Shown: positions 10,976-22,681, numbered from the stretch's first letter. The stretch: 64,000 nt of DNA from Apiospora phragmitis (GCA_038363925.1 JAQQWL010000015.1:930001-994000); one strand, 5' to 3'. The notes: generated by a model not told the origin, from the sequence alone. A program made the numbers and translations.

Positions 10976-12079
10976 CTATTGCACCTTGCCGCGTGAGTCA
11001 ACAGGCCAAATCTCCTCAATGACCCCGTTCCGGTAAGCGTAATAGAAATCATGCAAATTGATGGTAGGATCGATATGACTGGGAATCATTTCCACCACGT
11101 CGCCGACATCCAAATCCGGCGTGCCCTCTTCCCAGACCAGCGACCCCTGCTCGTCACCGAGCACGCCGTACGCGTACCGCGCGTCCTTGCACTCGGCGAG
11201 CCCGCTGTCCGTCGTGAGCGTCTTGAGGCCGCTGTCGATGGTGACGGCGCGCGGCCCCTGCCGGCTGACGACGGTCGACCGGATGGTCAGGCTGTTGCTG
11301 TAGAACCGGCCGACGGCGTTGCGGTAGTCCGTGTCCATGAAGATGAACGAGCCCGGCTGCACCTCGGTCACGCCCGGCACCGTCACGCAGAACTCGGCCG
11401 TGCCCGTCCCGCCCGTCGTGACGACCTGGATGTCGAAGCCGGCATGCCGCAGCGCGTCGGCCGTCGCCGTCAGCGTCTTCATCGACGCGAGACACTGCTG
11501 CTCGCGATCGGCCCGGTCGTGCAGGTGCTGCAGGTGGCCCTCGTACCCCTGGACGCCGATGATCTTCAGATGTTTCAGCCCGCCAATGTGCTGCGCCAGC
11601 GCGAGCGCGGGTTCTCCTGGGGCCACACCGGTGCGGTGCAGCCCAACATCGAGATCGACCAGCACGGAGATCGGCTCCTCGATCCCTGACGCCGCCAGCG
11701 CGTCGTTGATAGCCGTGGCGCCGACCGCGCTGTCAATGACGATCCGAATCTTCCTGTGCTTCTGGTACAGGGCCACCAGCCTTTTCACCTTGACGGGCCC
11801 GATGATTTCGCAGGTGATGAGGAGGTCGTCGAAGCCAGCCTCGGCGATGACTTCGGCTTCGCTCAGCTTCGCGACGCAACCCCCCTTGGCCCCCGCGGCG
11901 GCGAGCTTCTTGGCCAGGATGGCGCTCTTGGTGGTCTTTAGATGAGGACGGATGTTGATTCCTGTTGGTAACAGCTTGTCCATGAGCTTCTTGATGTTGG
12001 CCTCCATCAGATCGAGATCTACGATCATGGATGGCGTGTCAAGGTCAGAGACCTTGTCACCGACTCGGGGGTTATACAT
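10976..12079 (-). CDS. D-threonine aldolase-like PLP enzyme (fold type III)
   Basis: An intact, intronless frame of 367 residues from the ATG at 12079. The N-terminal alanine-racemase-type TIM barrel begins with DLDTPSMIVDLDLMEANI. RPHLKTTKS (residues 44-52) holds the PLP-binding Lys48. The middle contains the phosphate-binding VTTGGTGT, and the C-terminal beta domain ends with SHIDPTINLHDFYY. His335 and Asp337 form the H-x-D metal pair of D-threonine/3-hydroxy-D-aspartate aldolases, whereas eukaryotic D-serine dehydratases have H-x-C. The expected reaction is metal-assisted retro-aldol cleavage of D-threonine, or a related beta-hydroxy D-amino acid, to glycine and an aldehyde in the cytosol. 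Length matches the family. Neighbours do not suggest a pathway. The exact substrate is inference; the family call is firm. Confidence 0.88.
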   Translation of the reverse strand: MYNPRVGDKVSDLDTPSMIVDLDLMEANIKKLMDKLLPTGINIRPHLKTTKSAILAKKLAAAGAKGGCVAKLSEAEVIAEAGFDDLLITCEIIGPVKVKRLVALYQKHRKIRIVIDSAVGATAINDALAASGIEEPISVLVDLDVGLHRTGVAPGEPALALAQHIGGLKHLKIIGVQGYEGHLQHLHDRADREQQCLASMKTLTATADALRHAGFDIQVVTTGGTGTAEFCVTVPGVTEVQPGSFIFMDTDYRNAVGRFYSNSLTIRSTVVSRQGPRAVTIDSGLKTLTTDSGLAECKDARYAYGVLGDEQGSLVWEEGTPDLDVGDVVEMIPSHIDPTINLHDFYYAYRNGVIEEIWPVDSRGKVQ

Positions 12080-12768
12080 CTTTGCCGGATTTGGTGCGCC
12101 TATGATGAAAAGCTGACTTGGAACTGTATGGCTCTGTGGTAGTAGGATATAACCTTGATGAAATGTGTTGCAGCGACTTCAATGAGCTTGCAGCTTTGCC
12201 AGGTAGGTCATACATACATGCTTCTCCGCATTGGCAAATAGGTAGGTACATGTAGTCCCTCTAAGACCGCATCGCATCGCGTGCGTAAGTCAAGCAATTA
12301 GTCAATGGCCGTTGTAATGGCCTCAATTCCAGCTCCGATGGCCTCCGAAAGCGCAAGTGTGCAAGTGGGGGAGATACCAGCTAAAATGCCAATTAGAGGC
12401 CCAGGTCGGCATATGCCATGATACCCCGATGCCCCCTCCGCATCCTTCCCCACACTTGTCGGATCTCTTGCGACACGATCGGATTGCCCGATAAGGTATG
12501 CCCTAGGATTTCGCAGGGTCCGCACAACAGCACCACATGCATACGACACATCACAACAACAACTTCGAATCAATACTGGAAGTGTAAGATGGTCTCATAA
12601 GTCCCTCCCTAACTCGAGCACATCAGACCGAATAGCAAAGCTCTAATCTTGCGATGATTGTCTCTGAAATAAGCTCCCATTTGGCATCCACCACCTGAGT
12701 AACCCCCGCAACTATTATGACATCTACACATCTCGTGTAACAAGCTATACTTCCTCCACCGCCTTTTG
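12080..12768. other. Intergenic, no gene recognised
   Basis: Holds the upstream region of the aldolase-like gene. Short frames only. Confidence 0.5.
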
Positions 12769-13449
12769 TTAGTCAACTAGGTTGAATATGTGAAGAAGCA
12801 AGATGGTCGTGCCTCTCTCCTGGTTCACATCCCTAGTGAATCCCACGTAGCCATCTCCCGCTCGGCTAAAAACCACAGGCGTCTCTAATTCCTCTGAACC
12901 TTCGGGGAGGGATATACCAGCGATTTCCTCGAGGAACATGCTTTAAGTGAACTGCCTTCTGGCTGTACTCGGGCAATAGCACGGTCTCCGCCTTCCTATC
13001 TTTGCTGCTGCTCTATGGGGGATGCATGCTTTTGAGTCGCCACGTGTCCAGCCGGAGGGTTGTGTTATAACAGTCACCCATCGCCCAGGGAAAGCCCCAG
13101 CTCGCCTGCCAGAGACGGTCCAGGTCCTTAGCTGGATACAAGTCGCGAAGCAGAAGCTGAAGACTACGGTGCCGCCGTAGTGGGCGAAGGCGACGAGTCT
13201 TCCGAGAAGCTCACGATTGCACTTGGCTACCACGCCAGGGTCTGCGACGAGCATGCCATCGGGTTTGTGCTCGTTCAAGTAATTGAGGGCTTCGCTGAGA
13301 GTTTTGGCACGTTTTAGGTTGGCCTTTTCTAGAAGCATGTCGATGCCCTCACCAAAACCCGCTGGGTCGTCCAATATGTCGCTCATCCACTTGTCTCCTA
13401 AGCAAAGGATCAAGATGGTAGGCATATTGTTATCCTCTGAATCGGACAT
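12769..13449 (-). pseudogene. Decayed small gene, fungal hypothetical family
   Basis: The first frame from the ATG at 13449 reads MPTILILCLGDKW and then KANLKRAKTLSEALNYLNEH and GMLVADPGVV. This is a flavodoxin/DJ-1-like alternation of strands and helices that I have seen in uncharacterised fungal proteins. It loses frame near 13135, where an added C in a CC pair would restore KDLDRLWQASWGFPWAMG. It then meets a TAG near 13015, carries AETVLLPEYSQKAVHLKHVP, and shifts again at a CCCC run near 12907. The last segment is TPVVFSRAGDGYVGFTRDVN before the TAA at 12769-12771. The intact protein would be about 227 residues. Function unknown; two of the three lesions are single-base length changes in C runs. 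Confidence 0.65.
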
Positions 13450-13928
13450 GATGAAGGAACGTAATCTTTTCTAGATTGGGTGTTGGGGAAACGATGATCG
13501 GTCCGCGTCTCTGCTGGAATGAACTGGTGTGATGTCGAAATTGAAGAAAGATGAGTGAGTTTTGATTTTTTTAGCTCGAACATTTTTGGTCTGTTGAGCA
13601 GGTAGCTTGAAGGCAGGCGCTTATTGCAAACGGGAGTACTGAGGAAGGCGGTACCCTTTTGCAACAGTTCATGTTGAAACCCCACCAATATGGCCTTTGT
13701 GCCTGCAGTCCCAGCAACGCAAATTTGGTTGATGCAATTTGTAACTATCGCACTGTTATGGCCTGATTTATTGATCCTTTTAGATGGGCTAGGGCAGCTT
13801 GGGTCTTCCCAATCCTTAACTATTTTCCTATCGAAAAGTGTTGACAGTGTTTTAAACACCGCGATGGTGGGTGGGAACTTCCATTACATGACTATGTAGA
13901 ATATTTGATTTGACAAGTATGGTCTGAT
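13450..13928. other. Intergenic, nothing recognised
   Basis: Upstream region of the decayed gene at 12769-13449, and downstream of the MFS gene. No RNA gene or repeat was seen. Confidence 0.5.
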
Positions 13929-15587
13929 TCAAAGAAACCATCTGAATTCTGGAGCACTGGGCCCGTCGCGCAGTTTATGCGTGGGCACATCCCGCGCCGT
14001 GGTCTTGACGCCAGCCTTGCGGTTGCGCCTGTGATTGTCAAAGACCATATACGTCCCCAGTAGCCCAGCAACCGTAGCTCCGGCAGCACCAAATACCGCC
14101 GTCGTGATCAGTGCCGTCTCGTACTTCGGCTTCTCCTTGGCCAGGAAGATGTTGCTCGAGGCGAGCCCCATGACGTTGGCCAGTGGCACTCCCACCGAGG
14201 TCAGCACGACACGTCGGCCTTCGTGGGCGATGTTGTTGTTGTACCATGTCGATAGCAAGACAGACGGTGCGCTGGTACCCCAGACCATCATGAAAGTGGC
14301 GAAGTAGGCGACCTGGATCTGCGCCTGCACGTCGGTGATGGCCGCGTAGATGATGAACCCGATAAAGGTCAAAGTGAAGCCGAGCATGATGAACGGGAAC
14401 CGAATGCGAAAAAAGTCGGAGCTGAAAGCCAAGATCAACAGCATCACTGCGCCTCCCACGTTTGGAGCCACGGTGTAGAGATTGGTTTTCACTGTACTGT
14501 AACCGAGCCGCTGGATGATCTGGGGCATGAACAAGGCAACCGATTGGATCGGTACACCGAGGCAGATCTCGATCATGAGGAAGCAGTAGGTCGTGGGGGT
14601 ACTTGAAGATCTTGATCGAGTCCTTGAAGTTGAACTTCTCCGAGACGATGGAAGAGGAGTCGACTACCATTCGATGGTACGCCAAGGCTTTCTCTTCAGC
14701 ACCGAGAAATCGGGCGGAAGCTGCATCGCGCGGTAGATACCAAAACGCAAACATGGAAAACAGGACAGAGGCAGCACCCTCTATAATGAAAAGGTAGCGC
14801 CACGATTCGATGTGTGACTTGATGTGGAACACGCCAAAGGCGAGCAAGCCACTAAAGGCGTTGGCGATGTTGGAGGCCGCGTAGAAGAGGGCCAGTCGCC
14901 TCGCCAGTTCCCCACGCCGGTAAAAGGTCGTGAGGTAGTAGATGACCAACGGGAAGAACCCGCTCTCCGCCATTCCGAGGAAGAACCGCAGGGCAAAGAT
15001 GCCGCCAAAGTTGGTGGCCGCGGCTGAGCACAGGGTCATGGTACCAAAGGTGAACATGAGAACGGGAAGCACACGGGCGGGACCGAAGCGCTTCCCGATC
15101 ATGGCAACCGGTGGGGCGAAGACGACATATGGCACGAAGAAGATGGAAACGAGGAGGTTGTATCTTTCCTCGGGGAAGCCAAGGTCTGAAGCTCGAGAGT
15201 TAGCTGCCGGCTCGATTTGATGACTTGGGGTCAAGACGGGATGCTCCAACCTTTACTCAAACCGTTGGTCTGCGCATTTCCTATGTTGCCTTTATCAAGC
15301 GCGTTGAATAGGTCTGGGGAAAACAACTGATCAGTGAGATCCAGAGTCAATGGGGTTGACCACCACTAACACATGATGGCAAGCACCGGCATAAGCTGGA
15401 CGTCGAATTTGCGACAGAGCTGTCGCTCGGCAATGTGGTCGACAACGCGTGCCGATTCAGCTGGCGGCTCATTGCTGGTGACAGGCCCCACGGCGACTTC
15501 ATCCTCCTCGAGGTGCTTGTCGGGTAGAGAACGAGGCATCTTGTCGCACAAGTTCCCAAATGTGTCGACGAAGAAATTCGATGGCAA
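13929..15587 (-). CDS. MFS anion:cation symporter (allantoate/nicotinate permease type), one frameshift
   Basis: Three exons: 15587-15372, 15313-15257 and 15185-13929. Junctions fit GT-AG with donors GTTAGT and GTAAAG. Splicing gives LMPVLAIMYLFNALDKGNIG in TM1, the hallmark of the yeast Dal5/Tna1-type plasma-membrane symporters that take up ureides, nicotinate or other carboxylates. Further visible features are the MFS loop motif GKRFGPARVLP, LGMAESGFFPLVIYYLTTFY in TM4, IESWRYLFIIEGAAS in TM5, and after the frameshift GVPIQSVALFMPQII, RIRFPFIMLG and VWGTSAPSVLLSTWYNNNIA. An extra C in the CCCCC run at about 14597 breaks the frame after FKYP. With four Cs the protein would be continuous, about 510 residues, normal for the family. 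It is either a recent pseudogene or a base-call error. Confidence 0.82.
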
Positions 15588-16406
15588 TCATTCAATTTGG
15601 TTTATAATAATACAGGTGGAAAGGATAGAGGTGCCTCAAATGTGTAAGATCCGTATGGGGAACCTTGTCGCGAGTCCAGGGAGCAAACGACAGCGGCAGC
15701 CAGCGACAAGGTCATGTGCCGCCTTCCGCATGTATGTTACACCCTGCCGACAGATGACGGCTTTGTTGCATTTTGGAAGCTTACTGCTAATACTACGTAG
15801 TACCCGTCTTACCATATCTCACTTTAGTCGATTGTGAGCATCTCGTTTCTTCACCGGTATTGACCGGGTTTGGGGGTTGGTGATCTGCATCTTCTCTCAT
15901 GCCCCGGTCAGAACCCGGTATATCTCAGTGGGTGTCCACCGCGCAATACCCACAATTAGCGGATGCTAGCTAGTCGCTAACTTTGCGGGGTAATGGACGC
16001 TTTACTGGTACGGCTGATAAGGATGCGCCTACCAATTCCTTATCTACATTGACAATCACCTAGTCACTACTGTCGTACATAGGAGCCCTCCGAGTGGATG
16101 CGTTCCTGTCAAATGCTATTCTCCTTGAATTGTGTGTGAGCCCACCGCTCATGATGATGGGGTCAGAATTGAGAGGGGCGTGTAGCAGGTTATGGCTATC
16201 GCACTGCTGCCACCCTGGCTTGTCCGAGGCCGACTTCCGGAGCTCCTAAGTCGGTCCCTATGCCAATTTAGCGCGCAATGGACCAGGTGTCGTCGAAACA
16301 CGGGCGATCTGAGCGTTGGGCAAAAGCGGCAATGTCACCCGTACTCAGATCTCCTTAGAGCCAAGCAACTCCAAACCTCAACTTCAATCCAATACCTGTT
16401 GCAATC
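15588..16406. other. Divergent intergenic region, no gene recognised
   Basis: Shared upstream region between the MFS gene (minus) and the hydrolase gene (plus), so it should hold both promoters. No coding or RNA signal was found. Confidence 0.5.
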
Positions 16407-17492
16407 ATGGCCGAGAAGACACAGCCGCCCTACGCTATTCACGAGTCGGTGCTCGACCGAATAGACCCCGAGTATGCGGACTTCTACAACAAGCACATAT
16501 TCGACAAGCAGCAGGTTCATCTGCAGCCGATAGAGGCATCTCGAGCGAGTGGCATCCTCATTCCCGGCGCTGGCCCATTGCATCCGGTGGGCAGCACCGC
16601 TGATTACGCCATTCCGAGGAAGGAGAGCGAAGGTCCAGATGTTAAAGTGCGATGTTTCACTCCGGAGGGAGAGACGCCGGAAGCTGGCTGGCCCGTGTGC
16701 ATCTATTTCCACGGAGGAGGTTGGGTCCTAGGCACCATCGACACGGAGAATGTCATTGCAACCCACCTCTGTGCCCGTGCCAAGTGCGTAGTCGTTTCGG
16801 TGGACTATAGGTAAGAAACCACCGACTAGACTTATCCGTGGATGAGATGAGACGTATCTAACGATTTTCCCTTTGAAAGGCTCGCACCTGAAGAACCCTT
16901 TCCCGCTGCAGTGCATGACTGCTGGGAAGCCGTTCTCTGGGCACTGGGCGAAGGCAAGCAGATTCTCGGCCTGGACACCACAAAACTGGGCACAGGCGGG
17001 TCTTCAGCCGGCGCCAACCTCGCCGCAATCATGTGCCAAAGGGCTGCCGATCGAGGCGGTCCCAAGTTCTCCATCCAACTGCTTTCTGTACCGGTCATGG
17101 ACAACTCGGCCGACGAGACCAACAACGAGTCCTGGAAGCAGAACCAGTTCACCCCGGCTCTCCCGGCCAAGAAGATGCTCTGGTACCGATATCACTATCT
17201 CCCCAACAAGGAGGACTGGAAGCATGCCGAGGCGAGTCCTCTCTTCTGGGCGGGCGACTGGTCGAAGCTGCCGCCGGCGTGTTTTGTGCTGGGCGAGCTA
17301 GATGTGCTTCGGTCCGAGGGCAAACAGTTCGGCAAGAAGTTGACAGATGCCGGGGTGAAAGCTGATATCAATATCATGAAAGGACAGCCTCACCCCTTCA
17401 TTGCCATGGATGCTGTGTTGGAAGCCGGGTCCCGCGCAATTACACTGTTCTGCGACGCCCTTCACGACGCTTTCTATGGAAGGACAGGATGA
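16407..17492 (+). CDS. Alpha/beta hydrolase, hormone-sensitive-lipase (HSL) family
   Basis: Two exons, 16407-16810 and 16880-17492, joined by a 69-bp intron (GTAAGA to GAAAG) inside the codon for Arg in VDYRLAPE; 338 residues. The oxyanion-hole motif HGGGW starts at His102. The DYRLAPE motif typical of HSL-type esterases follows, and the nucleophile elbow GGSSAG places Ser177. Asp276 lies in GELDVLRSEG and His306 in GQPHPF, completing a Ser-Asp-His triad. No signal peptide, so a cytosolic carboxylesterase/lipase or lactonase acting on small esters is expected. The gene is intact, unlike most neighbours. It lies divergent to the MFS transporter; co-function with it is possible but unsupported. 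Confidence 0.88.
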
Positions 17493-18213
17493 GTTTCGAT
17501 TTGACCCGTGGAATCGCAGTGCTATGATTTTCAAAGTAGCAAGTCACTAATGGGACCATGTTTTATCATGTCAGCACTAAGCTCAATTGCAATTCCGATT
17601 AGCTCTCAAATCGAACGACATTTCGTCAGGGGTGTAGCGTGAACAGAAAGCCTGAAAACCAGATTACAAAATTTCGCACAAATCGAAGGCTTTGATCCGG
17701 CCAGCTGGACATGGGTGACGTATCGATCTGGTTACCGCGATTCTCTCAAAAGTCCTAAACAAGTGGCGCCAACCCGTCTTCAATTGCCCATCAAGATCGG
17801 CCGCTACACGAGGCGTGCTGCGAGCGGTTGACCGCAATGGGAAAATTACTGTGATCTAATTAAAGGCGATGGCTTGGCGCCATCCTAGCCCAGCGCCCAA
17901 GGCCAGCGTAGAATCCGCTTCCCAGTCTGCGCCGCAAATCACAGCCGAGAGATAGCTGAGCTAATGGGCCCCAGTCAGCTTTTTATAGCCGTCAGCACTA
18001 AAATAGGCACCCCTAGGCACAAATTTAACCAAAAGCAAATCTGCTAAACGTCCCGTTCCTGCGGGAACCAGACGACTGGCACGACTGGCGACTGACTGTA
18101 TGGGAAAGAGTCGAGGGGGGTCGTAAATTGCCACCGATGCGCTCTTGGTGCTGACAAACTTCCCTCCGATTCTTTCTTTTCGTGTGTGGTGTTTTTGTCA
18201 TTCCATCTGTGTG
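17493..18213. other. Intergenic, no gene recognised
   Basis: Contains the upstream region of the kelch gene. No coding or RNA signal was found. Confidence 0.5.
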
Positions 18214-20190
18214 ATGATGGTGCATCTTTGGCGTTCGGCGGCGATAGCGTCAAGTCTCCTCGTTGGAGGCGCATGGAGTACGGATTCCTACAGCTCCAAG
18301 AACTTCATACGGAGAACGGGTCATTCGCGTAAGTCTGGCAGCGAACCCACAACAACCTGGGCAGTACTGATCGGTTCTTATGGGCACAGTTGCGGTGATT
18401 GGAAATAACCTCTACGTCGATGGCGGCGAGGTGGCACAGTATATATCGCCCGGAAAGGCCGAGCAAAAAGCTACTCGACAGTGTATGATGAGGCTTCCTA
18501 CACCAAGAATCGCGCAAGAAATGGACTTCTAACCGAATCTACCAACAGTCAACGATACCCTCGTGATACCGCTAGACCAAAGTTGGAGCAACAAGACAGT
18601 ACCTATCAAGGTCATTCCCAAGGATGCGCCCGTATTCGACGACGCCGCACTATGAGTGGACGAGTCGCAAAACGCCATGTACTTGTGGGGAGGTCAAGGC
18701 CCATGGGGAAACCTCACCAAGGACAAAGCGCTGTGGGAATTCGAGGCCGGCAGCCAGCAGTGGTCGAAGAAAGTAGCTTCCAATGTAGACGTCTTCATGA
18801 ACCTCGTGCGCAGCAGCCTGGCGGCGCGCACGACGTGCCGCGGCACCGGCTTCTACCTCGGCGGTTTCGCGTCCGTCTGGACGGACCCGTCGGCCAAGGC
18901 GGGCGGCAACGACTTCCCGGTCCCGGGCCTGCTGACCTACGACATGGCAAGCGGCGGCTGGGCCAACCAGTCGACCGACGCCCTCAACACGTACGGCACC
19001 ATCGTGTCGGGCACGCTCTCGTGCCTGCCGACGTTCGGCACCGACAACAGGGGGCTGATCATGGTCGTGGGCGGCGAGATCGCGCGCCCGGACGACTACG
19101 ACCCCAAGAAGGACGGGCTCATGTCGCTGAGCAACATCACGTTCTGGGACATGGAGACGGCGACGTGGCACTCGCAGCTGGCCACAGGCGACATCCCATT
19201 GCCGCGGAGCCGCGCGTGCGTCGTGGCGGCGGCGGCGCCCGGTGGGGGCTCGTACGAGCTCTTCATGTACGGCGGCTACGACGCCGCGTCCAACAAGTCC
19301 ATGACCGACGTCTACGTGCTCTCGGTCCCGGGCTTCGTCTGGTTCAAGGCCGACCTCGACACGGGTTCCCCCCGCGTCGGCCAGGCCTGCGCCCTGATGG
19401 GCGGCCAGGACAGCCGCCAGATGGTCGTCGTGGGCGGCGCCAACAAGGACCTGCAGTACTTCCCCATGTTCCGGGACCCCGACCCCTGGAGCAACGGCAT
19501 CAACGTCCTGGACCTGTCGGCTTTGCAGTGGAAATCGCAGTACGATCCCACAACGCCAGCATATGAACCGCCGGCTATGGTGAAGGATTGGTATAACGCA
19601 GGGTATGTATATGCATGGTGCCCGATGCACCCAGCGCTTTGCATATTGATGTTCGGACGCCTTTATGCTGACTAACTCGCTTTGACAGAAACCAAGATAT
19701 GGTTGGGTGGATCTCGAAAGACGTGAAGAACCTGTTCAAGAGCGACAACGGCACATCAAACGCAATCACGTCCGGGTCGAGGTCTCACACCGGCGCCATA
19801 ATAGGCGGAGCTGTGGGCGGCACCGTGGCCGTCGCCCTGGCCGCTGTGGCCTTCCTACTGCTGCGGCGCCGCCGTTCCCAGAAGAAGTGGGAGGCGGCCC
19901 AGCAGCAGAAACCGAGCACCGCTCCCGAGTACGCCCCTTCGTCAACACCGGCGGCCGCCGACAGCAGCAACTACAAGTACCAGCCCTACGCGTCCAGCTC
20001 GCCGGGGCTCTACGAGGCACCAGCCGAAGAACCAGCGTCAAACATGGAGCTGCAGCCCCAAGGCTATGGACAGGCTCTTACGACTCCTCCTCAAGACCAG
20101 CAGCATCAGCAACAAGCGAAGGCGGGGCCGCAGATTCTCCACAGTAGTCAGCAGCCGGGGAGGCAGTCGCATTTCTATGAGATGCCTTAG
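18214..20190 (+). pseudogene. Kelch-repeat single-TM protein with an internal TGA
   Basis: Exons 18214-18328, 18390-18482, 18549-19602 and 19689-20190 join through GT-AG introns. The start gives a signal peptide (MMVHLWRSAAIASSLLVGG). NNLYVDGGEVAQYI is the first kelch blade, followed by ALxVDESQNAMYLWGG, blades with FMYGGYDAASNKSM and VVVGGANKDLQYFP, one TM helix (IIGGAVGGTVAVALAAVAFL) and a Gln/Pro-rich cytoplasmic tail. This is the layout of fungal kelch surface proteins related to cell-wall anchoring/sensing genes; function is not established. A TGA at 18653-18655 stands where the family has a Trp (ALWVDE-type context), so TGG has become TGA. Everything downstream is open and well conserved, suggesting a very recent nonsense mutation, a polymorphism or a base error. 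A truncated product would end at about residue 104. Confidence 0.8.
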
Positions 20191-20256
20191 GATGTGGATG
20201 TGCGCATTTGCTATATTATGTTATCTATATACCCTCAAGCGTTATTACATAGACTA

Positions 20257-20285
20257 TAAGCTAAAGCACCCCCTCACGGGCCACC
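20257..20285 (+). repeat. Left terminal inverted repeat of element A
   Basis: Matches the reverse complement of 22180-22208 without mismatch. The internal repeat of the CACGGGCC motif continues to about 20310 with C-to-T differences. Confidence 0.85.
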
Positions 20286-22179
20286 TCCTTACGGGCCACT
20301 TTACTGAGCTACCGTTACCCCTGTAATTAAAGCCATTTCTACGGCTAGAATTGACGTAAATATATTATTTTTCGTTATTTTTAATAATAATACAGTCCTC
20401 CGCCTCCGTACTATCATCTTCTATAGCTTCTATAGCGTTACGAGGCCCTCCTAGCATTTCGATATTGCTAGCTTCGTCCTTATATATAACCCTACTTCTT
20501 AACCTCCGCTTAGCCCGGCGTATATTAGTTATACGAATAAATTATTATCTCGGTATAATTCTTACTTTTTAACGTATTCTCGTAGTTTTTTTATTAAGTT
20601 TAATTTAAAAATAATCGACCTAAGCTTCGAAATACGCGATTTTATTAACGCTTTAATTTAAGGTTTTACTAGCCTTCTTAATAAAGAGTCGTTAAAAGGG
20701 TATTTTAAAAGTAAAGTCTATAGTAATTAATTTCTAATTATTATTCCGTAATTCCTAATTATTAAAGGGTGTTTTAATAAGTATTAAAACTAATTTAGCG
20801 AGGAAATCGAGTATTAATTCTTTTTTAATTATTTTTAATAGTTTTAAACGTATTTAGGTAACTTTTATATCTTTTAAAATAACTTATTTTAATAATAACG
20901 GCTTCGAACGATCTCGCGGATAAATTTTAACCGTTTTTTAAACGTTTTTAATTATAAAAAAAGTTAATATATTAATTTTAACCTAGCGGTATATTTTTAA
21001 TATATTTATTTTTATAAGTTTTAATTTAAAAACCGTATTTAGGTATTTCTTTAAAATAATTTTTAATTTTCTTTTTAATAAGCCGAAAACTCTTATATTT
21101 AAAACCTATATTATATAATTATAATATAATTTATAAAAAATTAGCTATATTTTATTTAAAAAATAAAGCTATAAAAAATTATTATTTATATATAATTTAT
21201 AATTATTATAAACTAGAACAACTTATTTATTATTATAACGAGACCGTATATAAAAGATAAAGATGTTTTAAATCTAATCTAAAGTTGTAGCATTACTGGT
21301 CCACTTTTTAGGCGACGCTTTAAACCGCTAGTTATCTTAAAGATGGCCGTTTTAGTCTAGAAACCACTAGCTTTAAACGTCGGCCCCTTTAGAAATAATT
21401 AGCGGCGGGAGGGGTACCCTATTACAGCCTATATACTTTAAGGTAGTAATTTATTCCCTTTTCTCGACGTTTTTTTTAAAGGCTAGATAGCTGGTAGTTT
21501 CGGCAATTACTTAGTAGTTACCGCTAACGCCTTAGCCGATACCTATTTCGTCGGTATTATAAAAGCGTTTAAAAGGGATATTAGCTAGCTTCGAGGTATT
21601 AAATTTATCGAAAAAGACGTTAATATTTACTATTATAACCTTATTAACCCGGCTATAATTAATTATTTTCGACCTTATAGTTTTAACGGACTCGTTTTTA
21701 ATTAAAAAACGAGTATACTATTATTATTTTAAAGTATAAGAGGCTTTAAAAACGCTTAATATTTATTAAGCTATAAATTTAAACTTATTTAATATTAATA
21801 TAAAGCTTAACTTAGCTTAATTAACGGCTTAATATATTAATTCGTTTTTTAAAAGTAGTAATAAAACTTATTAGTTTTTATTAAACTTATTTTTAATAAG
21901 TATATTAACGAGACGGCGTTAGATATATAATCGAGGGGTTAATTATTTACGGGCGGATTTATAAATAATTACTCTAAGCTTTACGTCGCGCATAGTAGCT
22001 TATACACGCTTTTAAATATTAAACGAAAATATCGTTATAAAGAATAGAAATAAGCGAAAAAAATAAAAGTAATAATAACTTTAAAAGATAAAAAGTAATA
22101 ATTAAATTAAAGAGTTTTTTAATTAAAATATACGGTGAAAAGACGCGTTCGTGAGGTAAAACGCGATGGCCCGTGACGG

Positions 22180-22208
22180 GGTGGCCCGTGAGGGGGTGCT
22201 TTAGCTTA
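22180..22208 (-). repeat. Right terminal inverted repeat of element A
   Basis: Inverse partner of 20257-20285; a second CACGGGCC copy lies inside it at about 22168-22180. Confidence 0.85.
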
Positions 22209-22210
22209 TA

Positions 22211-22681
22211 TATTACCTTTTTATTATAAAAAGATTCTCTTTCTATATGCTTTTTTGGGTATCCCCCGACTATATGGTATCGCTATATGTATTCCTAATG
22301 ATGACCTGATCTGCTCTTTGTGAGTATTTACTTTCTCGTAGGTTAACCTGGCATTAAATTGGGTTTAAGGGAGAAAGGGAGAGAAAGTGAAAAAGAAGGG
22401 AAGGTTTGTATATATATCAGCTGTAAATACGAGCCCTTAGGGTTACAGAACGCCAGACTCTCATAGGGGCGTATTAAGGGGTAAACTCTGTTTACGTTCA
22501 GTAGTTCTATCTTGGAAGACTTTCATCTGGTTGAAGAGTATTAAGGATGTGGAAAATACGGCATCTAGGAGAGGCGAACAATGGCTCAGTAATATTCTAC
22601 AAGCAGAGATGCGCATGTCTATTATGGATAAGTACGACGACTTTAACTGAACCACTGACCCTAGAATATAATTACTAAATA
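22211..22681. other. Flank of element A, no gene recognised
   Basis: Base composition returns to normal within about 100 bp of the element end. No coding or RNA signal. Confidence 0.5.

Larger units (their letters stand above)
20257..22208 (-). mobile_element. RIP-degraded pogo/Fot1-like transposon, 1.95 kb (element A)
   Basis: The ends are perfect inverted repeats of about 29 bp starting TAAGCTAAAGCACCCCC, with CACGGGCC motifs repeated just inside. TA dinucleotides flank both ends (20255-20256 and 22209-22210). The interior is extremely AT-rich. On the minus strand, DDE_1-type transposase relics can be read through stops: FYNTDEIGIG (about 21542-21568), VPLPPLIISKGADV (about 21385-21425), WTSNATTLD (about 21280-21305) and a basic C-terminus RRAKRRLRSR near 20500. 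Many stops are TAG/TAA where Gln or Trp codons are expected, the outcome of C-to-T changes on either strand. Remaining cytosines lie mostly in CpG. The element cannot encode a transposase. Confidence 0.85.

Noticed and set aside
18481..19630. Open frames of over 300 codons on both strands inside the kelch gene
   Set aside because: They are Arg/Gly/Pro-rich shadows of the kelch exon in other frames; no motif.
20340..20530. Independent small gene at the left end of element A
   Set aside because: The basic C-terminal text reads in the same minus orientation as the DDE relics and lies within the inverted repeats, so it is the end of the transposase.
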